The position numbers and the translations under genes are program-made. Positions 58,786 to 64,000 of a stretch of 64,000 nt of DNA are shown one piece after another (the stretch's first letter is position 1; each line of letters begins with the position of its first letter). This DNA comes from Pseudomonas orientalis (GTDB taxonomy: Bacteria > Pseudomonadota > Gammaproteobacteria > Pseudomonadales > Pseudomonadaceae), in contig NZ_CP018049.1 in assembly GCF_002934065.1 (NCBI RefSeq), positions 4,586,501 to 4,650,500 of the forward strand, read 5' to 3'. The notes below the pieces were generated by a model, which saw only the letters and a list, made by a program, of their open reading frames with translations, made no database searches and was not told the origin of the DNA.

Positions 58786-60837
58786 TTGAAGCTGGAACTC
58801 AAAAACAGCTTGTCGGTGAAGTTGCTACGGGTTGTCTTGCTCTCGGCACTGATCGTGGGCGTGGCACTGAGCGTGGCGCAGATCGTGTTCGACGCTTACA
58901 AGACGCGCCAGGCCGTGGCCGGAGATGCCCAACGTATCCTCGACATGTTTCGCGACCCCTCGACCCAGGCCGTCTACAGCCTGGACCGCGAAATGGGCAT
59001 GCAGGTGATCGAAGGTCTGTTTCAGGATGACGCCGTGCGCGTGGCCTCCATCGGTCATCCCAACGAAACCATGCTCGCGGAAAAAAGCCGCGCCTTGCAG
59101 CCCTCTTCCAGCCGTTGGTTGACCGACCTGATTCTTGGGCAGGAACGCAGCTTCACCACCCCACTGGTCGGCAAGGGCCCCTACAGCGAGTATTACGGCG
59201 ACCTGAGCATTACCCTCGACACCGCCACATACGGCGAAGGCTTCCTTGTCAGCTCAGTGATCATTTTTATCTCCGGTGTGCTGCGCGCCCTGGCTCTGGG
59301 CCTGGTGTTGTACTTGGTGTATCACTGGCTGCTGACCAAACCGTTGTCGCGGATTATCGAGCACCTGGCGTCGATCAATCCGGACCGGCCCAGCGAGCAC
59401 AAGATCCCGCAGCTCAAGGGGCATGAGCGCAACGAGTTGGGGCTGTGGATAAACACCGCCAACCAGTTGCTCGAATCCATCGAACGCAATACCCACCTGC
59501 GCCACGAGGCCGAGTCCAGCCTGTTGCGCATGGCCCAGTATGATTTTCTCACCGGCCTGCCGAACCGCCAGAAGTTGCAGGAGCAACTGGACAGGATCCT
59601 GACTGATGCCGGCCGGCGCCAGCGTCGCGTGGCAGTGTTGTGCGTTGGGCTGGATGACTTCAAGAGCGTCAACGAACAGTTCACTTATCAGAACGGCGAC
59701 AAACTGCTGCTGGCCCTGGCCGATCGCTTGCGCGCCCACAGCGGCCGCCTGGGCGCGCTCGCCCGCCTGGGTGGCGATCAGTTCGCCCTGGTGCAAGCCG
59801 ATATCGACCAGCCCTACGAAGCCGCCGAACTGGCGCAAAGTATCCTGGATGACCTGGAAGCGGAGTTCGCCCTCGATCAGGACCAGATTCGCCTGCGCGC
59901 CACCATCGGCATCACCTTGTTCCCGGAAGACGGCGACAGCACCGAGAAGTTGCTGCAAAAAGCCGAACAGACCATGACCCTGGCCAAAAGCCGCTCGCGC
60001 AATCGCTATCAGTTCTACATCGCCAGCGTCGACAGCGAAATACGTCGGCGCCGCGAACTGGAGAAAGACCTGCGCGATGCCTTGAGCCGCGACCAGTTTC
60101 ACCTGGTGTATCAACCGCAGATCAGTTATCGCGACCACCGCGTGGTCGGTGTAGAGGCGTTGATTCGCTGGCAGCACCCGGAACACGGCCTGGTTCCACC
60201 GGACCTGTTCATCCCGTTGGCGGAACAGAACGGCACCATCATTCCCATCGGTGAATGGGTGCTGGATCAGGCGTGCCGCCAACTGCGCGAATGGCATGAC
60301 CTGGGCTTCACCGAACTGCGCATGGCGGTCAACCTGTCCACGGTGCAACTGCACCACACCGAGTTGCCGCGCGTGGTCAACAACCTGATGCAGATTTACC
60401 GCCTGCCACCGCGCAGCCTGGAGCTGGAAGTCACCGAAACCGGCCTGATGGAAGACATCAGCACCGCCGCCCAGCACCTGTTGAGCCTGCGCCGTTCGGG
60501 GGCGCTGATCGCCATCGATGACTTCGGCACCGGTTACTCATCCCTGAGCTACCTCAAAAGCCTGCCGCTGGACAAGATCAAGATCGACAAGAGCTTCGTC
60601 CAGGACCTGCTGGACGATGACGACGACGCGACCATCGTGCGAGCGATCATCCAACTGGGCAAAAGCCTGGGCATGCAGGTGATTGCCGAGGGCGTGGAGA
60701 CCGCCGAGCAAGAGGCCTACATCATCTCCGAGGGTTGCCATGAAGGCCAGGGCTACCACTACAGCAAACCGCTGCAGGCCCGGGAGTTGGCGGCTTTCCT
60801 GAAGCAATCGGAACGCGATAACGCGGCGATTCTTTGA
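58786..60837 (+). CDS. bifA: c-di-GMP phosphodiesterase BifA (degenerate GGDEF plus EAL)
   Basis: A 683-residue inner-membrane protein. Two transmembrane helices (about 15-34 and 156-178) flank a periplasmic sensor region, followed by a HAMP-like linker. The GGDEF domain has GGDQF at 329-333, a degenerate site, and the EAL domain has EAL at 457-459 and DDFGTGYSSLSYL. This combination and the sodB neighbour match BifA of P. aeruginosa, which lowers c-di-GMP, promoting swarming and limiting biofilm. The start codon appears to be TTG (58786), with no in-frame ATG nearby upstream; AAGGAA is nearby. Confidence 0.92.
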   Translation: MKLELKNSLSVKLLRVVLLSALIVGVALSVAQIVFDAYKTRQAVAGDAQRILDMFRDPSTQAVYSLDREMGMQVIEGLFQDDAVRVASIGHPNETMLAEKSRALQPSSSRWLTDLILGQERSFTTPLVGKGPYSEYYGDLSITLDTATYGEGFLVSSVIIFISGVLRALALGLVLYLVYHWLLTKPLSRIIEHLASINPDRPSEHKIPQLKGHERNELGLWINTANQLLESIERNTHLRHEAESSLLRMAQYDFLTGLPNRQKLQEQLDRILTDAGRRQRRVAVLCVGLDDFKSVNEQFTYQNGDKLLLALADRLRAHSGRLGALARLGGDQFALVQADIDQPYEAAELAQSILDDLEAEFALDQDQIRLRATIGITLFPEDGDSTEKLLQKAEQTMTLAKSRSRNRYQFYIASVDSEIRRRRELEKDLRDALSRDQFHLVYQPQISYRDHRVVGVEALIRWQHPEHGLVPPDLFIPLAEQNGTIIPIGEWVLDQACRQLREWHDLGFTELRMAVNLSTVQLHHTELPRVVNNLMQIYRLPPRSLELEVTETGLMEDISTAAQHLLSLRRSGALIAIDDFGTGYSSLSYLKSLPLDKIKIDKSFVQDLLDDDDDATIVRAIIQLGKSLGMQVIAEGVETAEQEAYIISEGCHEGQGYHYSKPLQARELAAFLKQSERDNAAIL

Positions 60838-60963
60838 GCGGGCAGAACGATACCAAATATTTCCCGCGTATAAGCCTTTACACAAAATGCAAATCTTTCG
60901 CATTATGTCGCAGCTTTTGCGCCCCCCGCGCGCCCTATCAACAACCGAAGCAGGATGTTCGCC

Positions 60964-62304
60964 ATGATTCGTATGCCCCTGGCCACCGCCAGTCTGCTGG
61001 CCATTGCTATTTCTCTCGCCGGTTGCGGCGAAGGTAAAGACAAGGCCGCCGCGCCTCAGGCGCCTGCCGCTGCCAGCACTACCGCTCCAGCGGCTGCCAC
61101 GCCTGCAGGCCAGGTCGACGAAGCGGCCGCCAAGGCCGTGGTCGCGCATTACGCCGACATGGTATTTGCGGTGTACAGCGACGCCGAGTCCACCGCGAAA
61201 ACCCTGCAGACCGCCATCGACACCTTCCTGGCCAACCCCAACGACGACACGCTCAAGGCAGCTCGTACCGCCTGGATCGCCGCGCGCGTGCCTTACCTGC
61301 AGAGTGAAGTGTTCCGCTTCGGCAACACCATCATCGACGACTGGGAAGGCCAGGTGAACGCCTGGCCTCTGGACGAGGGGCTGATCGACTACGTCGACAA
61401 ATCCTACGAACACGCACTGGGCAACCCGGGCGCCAACGCCAACATCATCGCCAACAACGAAATCCAGGTTGGCGAAGACAAGGTCGACGTCAAGGAAATC
61501 ACCCCGGAAAAACTCGCCAGCCTCAATGAGCTGGGCGGCTCCGAAGCGAACGTCGCCACCGGCTATCACGCCATCGAATTCCTGCTCTGGGGCCAGGACC
61601 TCAACGGCACCGGCCCAGGCGCGGGCAACCGCCCGGCCTCGGACTACATGACCGGTGACGGTGCAACCGGCGGCCACAACGAGCGTCGTCGCACCTACCT
61701 GCGCGCCGTGACCCAACTGCTGGTCAGCGATCTGCAGGAAATGGTCGGCAACTGGAAGCCCAACGTCGAAGACAACTACCGCGCCACCCTCGAGTCGGAA
61801 CCGGCTACCGACGGCCTGCGCAAGATGCTGTTCGGCATGGGCAGCCTGTCCCTCGGCGAACTGGCCGGCGAACGCATGAAGGTCTCTCTGGAAGCCAACT
61901 CGCCGGAAGACGAGCAGGACTGCTTCAGCGACAACACCCACTACTCACACTTCTATGACGCCAAGGGCATCCGTAACGTCTACCTGGGCGAGTACACCCG
62001 CGTCGACGGTAACAAGCTGACCGGCCCGAGCCTCTCGTCCCTGGTCGCGAAAGCCGACCCGGCGGCCGATGCAGTCCTCAAGGCTGACCTGGCGGCGACC
62101 GAAGCGAAGATCCAGGTGATGGTCGACCACGCCGGCAAGGGCGAGCACTACGATCAGTTGATCGCGGCCGGTAACGATGCAGGCAACCAGATCGTGCGTG
62201 ACGCCATCGCTGCGCTGGTCAAGCAGACCGGTTCGATCGAAGCCGCCGCAGGCAAGCTGGGCATCAGCGACCTGAACCCGGACAGCGCCGATCACGAGTT
62301 CTGA
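60964..62304 (+). CDS. Imelysin (peptidase M75)-family lipoprotein, IcmP-like
   Basis: A 446-residue protein with a lipoprotein signal (LLAIAISLAGC-GEG), an alanine/proline linker to about residue 50, and an imelysin domain with the GxHxxE motif (GYHAIEFLLWG, at about residue 200-205). The ATG at 60964 has AGGA nine bases upstream; the ATG at 60955 lies too close to it. It corresponds to IcmP of P. aeruginosa near bifA. Imelysins are periplasmic or outer-membrane iron-regulated proteins with proposed roles in iron uptake; peptidase activity is not certain. Confidence 0.88.
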   Translation: MIRMPLATASLLAIAISLAGCGEGKDKAAAPQAPAAASTTAPAAATPAGQVDEAAAKAVVAHYADMVFAVYSDAESTAKTLQTAIDTFLANPNDDTLKAARTAWIAARVPYLQSEVFRFGNTIIDDWEGQVNAWPLDEGLIDYVDKSYEHALGNPGANANIIANNEIQVGEDKVDVKEITPEKLASLNELGGSEANVATGYHAIEFLLWGQDLNGTGPGAGNRPASDYMTGDGATGGHNERRRTYLRAVTQLLVSDLQEMVGNWKPNVEDNYRATLESEPATDGLRKMLFGMGSLSLGELAGERMKVSLEANSPEDEQDCFSDNTHYSHFYDAKGIRNVYLGEYTRVDGNKLTGPSLSSLVAKADPAADAVLKADLAATEAKIQVMVDHAGKGEHYDQLIAAGNDAGNQIVRDAIAALVKQTGSIEAAAGKLGISDLNPDSADHEF

Positions 62305-62322
62305 TCAAGGCGCAGTTGAACG

Positions 62323-62346
62323 AGGCGACCTTCGGGTCGCCTTTTT
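62323..62346 (+). terminator. Rho-independent terminator after the imelysin gene
   Basis: Stem AGGCGACC/GGTCGCCT with loop TTCG is followed by TTTTT. Confidence 0.92.
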
Positions 62347-62375
62347 CATACCTGTTTCAAACACCGCAGATCCCC

Positions 62376-62447
62376 TGTGGGAGGGGGCTTGCCCCCGATA
62401 GCGGTGTATCAGCCAAGAATTGACCGACTGACACTCTGCTATCGGGG
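62376..62447. repeat. Family B REPIN truncated by the mosaic element
   Basis: The left arm (GTGGGAGGGGGCTTGCCCCC) and the inner part are complete, but the right arm stops at ATCGGGG (62447), where CATAGGTATCC of the mosaic element begins. The missing remainder of the right arm is a GCAAGCCCCCTCCCAC sequence. Confidence 0.82.
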
Positions 62448-62789
62448 CATAGGTATCCGTAACCACGATGCGAAGCGAGTCGCTCGTGATCTTGATCTGG
62501 CTTTTGATCTTGATCTCAGGCGCCCCGTTAAACCACGCTGGCCGAACGCAGGCTTGAATCCGTGGGTAACCCGGCAGGACGCCGGGTTAGCCGCCCCGCG
62601 CCATGGATGGCGCGTGGCGGCGGCCCACGGATTCAAGCCTGCGTTCGGGCACACCGAGCCTAAGCGAGGTGCCGAGTGGTGGGGCAAGAGCCCTTTGGTT
62701 ACTTTGGGGCTTTTCCAAAGTGACCCGCCGTCAGGGCGGAACCCTAAGTGGCCATGACCGCAGAAACGGATATGTACGCGATCTGATCC
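62448..62789. repeat. Structured mosaic repeat element, copy 2
   Basis: This copy starts with CATAGGTATCC, like copy 1, and lacks 23 bases found there early on. The stems are the same: the 25-bp outer stem (62542-62566 with 62624-62648), the 9-bp hairpin (62567-62575/62581-62589, loop AGGAC), the 14-bp hairpin (62590-62603/62608-62621, loop TGGA, same C.T mismatch position) and the 11-bp hairpin (62697-62707/62715-62725). Where stem sequence differs from copy 1, both partners have changed. The gap 62305-63175 contains no gene. Confidence 0.8.
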
Positions 62790-63098
62790 AACATCCTGGT
62801 CGGCCCAGAGGCCGCCATCGGGAGCAAGCCCCCTCCCACATTGGACCGCGATCGATCCAACATCCTGGTCGGCCCCGAGGCCGCCATCGGGGGCAAGCCC
62901 CCTCCCACATTTGGACCGGGATCGATCCAACATCCTGGTCGGCTCTGAGGCCGCCATCGGGAGCAAGCCCCCTCCCACATTTGGACCGGGATCGATCCAA
63001 CATCCTGGTCGGTCCTGAGGCCGCCATCGGGAGCAAGCCCCCTCCCACAGGGGCTCTGCGCTAACTGATCGGTATCAGGGCAAGCCCCCTCCCACAGG
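62790..63098. repeat. Tandem array of four 69-70 bp units carrying half REPs
   Basis: AACATCCTGGTCGG recurs at 62790, 62859, 62929 and 62999, each followed by GAGGCCGCCATC and GGG(A/G)GCAAGCCCCCTCCCAC. A fifth, partial half REP ends at about 63096. Some units have GGGAGCAAG instead of GGGGGCAAG, which weakens the REP palindrome. Confidence 0.88.
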
Positions 63099-63175
63099 TT
63101 GCCCCAGCCCTTGGTTTACAAGACCTCCACCGCAGGTAGAATGGCGCCTCTGCCCAAACCACCCGAGCGAATTTC

Positions 63176-64000
63176 ATGGCGTTGCCGACCCTGCGCATCA
63201 TCGGTTTCATCATCGGCATCTTCCTGATCACACTTGCGATCGCCATGGTCGTGCCCATGGCCACCCTGGTGATCTTCGAACGCACCAGCGACCTGCCCTC
63301 GTTCCTGTGGGCCAGCATGATCACCTTTATCGCCGGCCTCGCCCTGGTCATTCCCGGGCGCCCGGAACATGTGCACCTGCGCCCCCGGGACATGTACCTG
63401 CTGACCGTCACCAGCTGGGTGGTAGTGTGCGTCTTCGCCGCGCTGCCGTTCCTGCTGACTCAGCACATCAGCTACACCGACTCGTTTTTTGAAAGCATGT
63501 CCGGTATCACGGCCACCGGGTCCACGGTGTTGAGCGGGCTGGACAACATGTCGCCGGGCATCCTGATGTGGCGCTCGCTGTTGCACTGGCTCGGCGGTAT
63601 CGGGTTTATCGGCATGGCGGTGGCGATCCTGCCGCTGCTGCGCATCGGTGGCATGCGCCTGTTCCAGACCGAGTCGTCGGACCGTTCGGAAAAGGTCATG
63701 CCGCGCTCCCATATGGTCGCGCGGCTGATCGTGGCGGCGTATGTGGGCATCACCATCCTTGGCAGCCTGGCGTTCTGGTGGGCCGGGATGGGGCTGTTCG
63801 ATGCGATCAACCACGCCATGTCGGCGATTTCCACCGGCGGGTTTTCCACCTCCGATGAATCCCTGGCGCACTGGAAGCAACCGGCGGTGCACTGGGTGGC
63901 GGTGGTGGTGATGATCCTGGGCAGCCTGCCGTTCACCCTGTACGTGGCGACCTTGCGCGGCAACCGTCGCGCGCTGCTCAGGGACCAGCAGGTGCAGGGC
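63176..64000 (+). CDS. trkH: Potassium uptake protein TrkH, cut by the right edge
   Basis: The first 275 codons of a membrane protein, open to the end of the window. It starts MALPTLRIIGFIIGIFLITLAIAMVVP, with hydrophobic segments typical of TrkH. The first pore loop contains the selectivity sequence SGITATGSTVL, the second has STGGFSTSD, and WRSLLHWLGGIGFIGMAVAILPLL lies between. TrkH is the membrane subunit of a K+ uptake system working with the cytoplasmic TrkA ring. The gene is preceded by the repeat arrays. Confidence 0.9.
   Translation, partial: MALPTLRIIGFIIGIFLITLAIAMVVPMATLVIFERTSDLPSFLWASMITFIAGLALVIPGRPEHVHLRPRDMYLLTVTSWVVVCVFAALPFLLTQHISYTDSFFESMSGITATGSTVLSGLDNMSPGILMWRSLLHWLGGIGFIGMAVAILPLLRIGGMRLFQTESSDRSEKVMPRSHMVARLIVAAYVGITILGSLAFWWAGMGLFDAINHAMSAISTGGFSTSDESLAHWKQPAVHWVAVVVMILGSLPFTLYVATLRGNRRALLRDQQVQG

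Noticed and set aside
62439..62978. Minus-strand open frame of 179 codons across the second mosaic element
   Set aside because: It contains repeated WEGACPRWRP-like peptides that are only the translated tandem REP units; compensated stem changes fit structure rather than coding.
1..64000. tRNA, rRNA, prophage or transposase genes
   Set aside because: No such gene, attachment site or integrase was recognisable on either strand; mobile signals are limited to REP-type repeats.

Overview
The window is chromosomal DNA from a fluorescent Pseudomonas, most like the P. fluorescens group. The evidence is the high-GC coding style, dense REP/REPIN hairpins of the families seen in P. fluorescens genomes, and gene blocks in Pseudomonas order: zwf-pgl-eda with divergent hexR, gtsABCD-oprB-mutarotase, tandem fadD2/fadD1 next to a lipase and a MaoC gene, and argP/argO-sodB-bifA-imelysin. 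No tRNA, rRNA, CRISPR array, prophage or transposase gene was seen.

Layout. 0-16.7 kb: an exported protein cut by the left edge, an MBL hydrolase/TetR pair with a palindromic operator, a PAS-PAS chemoreceptor, a CTP-synthase-like amidotransferase followed by a broken monooxygenase gene, glpQ, a PepSY protein, ZntB and Pit transporters, three LysR genes each facing a neighbour gene, a PACE efflux protein and a hipBA module. 16.7-22 kb: alaC and the gluconate regulon gntT/gntK/gntR with three near-identical operators. 22-23.3 kb: a small accessory patch with a structured leader, a 76-residue DUF6124-like gene and an AT-rich orphan. 23.3-31 kb: GST, an SDR and an MFS transporter, an orphan SsuA, peptide deformylase with a YihY protein, and stress-type small proteins. 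31-37 kb: fatty-acid activation (fadD1, fadD2, lipase, MaoC). 37-38.4 kb: an AT-rich six-bladed propeller protein with an unassigned C-terminal domain. 38.5-41.3 kb: PA2169-like and DUF3820 proteins, a class V aminotransferase and a complex repeat. 41.3-53.6 kb: the glucose block (eda, pgl, zwf, hexR, mutarotase, oprB, gtsDCBA, AGE epimerase). 53.6-64 kb: a coiled-coil membrane protein, a steroid-dehydrogenase-like epimerase, argP/argO, sodB, bifA, an imelysin lipoprotein, a second copy of the complex repeat, and the start of trkH.

How the genes work together. OprB and the Gts ABC transporter bring in glucose; the mutarotase, Zwf, Pgl and Eda feed the Entner-Doudoroff route under HexR; GntT and GntK add external gluconate under GntR. 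Four of these uptake or entry genes (gtsA, oprB, gntT and the AGE gene) carry AAYAAYAA-type Crc/Hfq motifs just upstream of the start codon, suggesting joint catabolite repression.

The most unusual signals are non-coding. Two diverged copies of a roughly 350-bp element (40.69 and 62.45 kb) fold into the same multi-stem shape. Every difference between the copies inside the paired stems is a compensated double change, and each copy ends in a tandem array of about 70-bp units carrying half of a REP. Separately, a leader at 22.06-22.24 kb has two hairpins with the same eight-base loop TTTAGTAG and, between them, a seven-base strand complementary to that loop.
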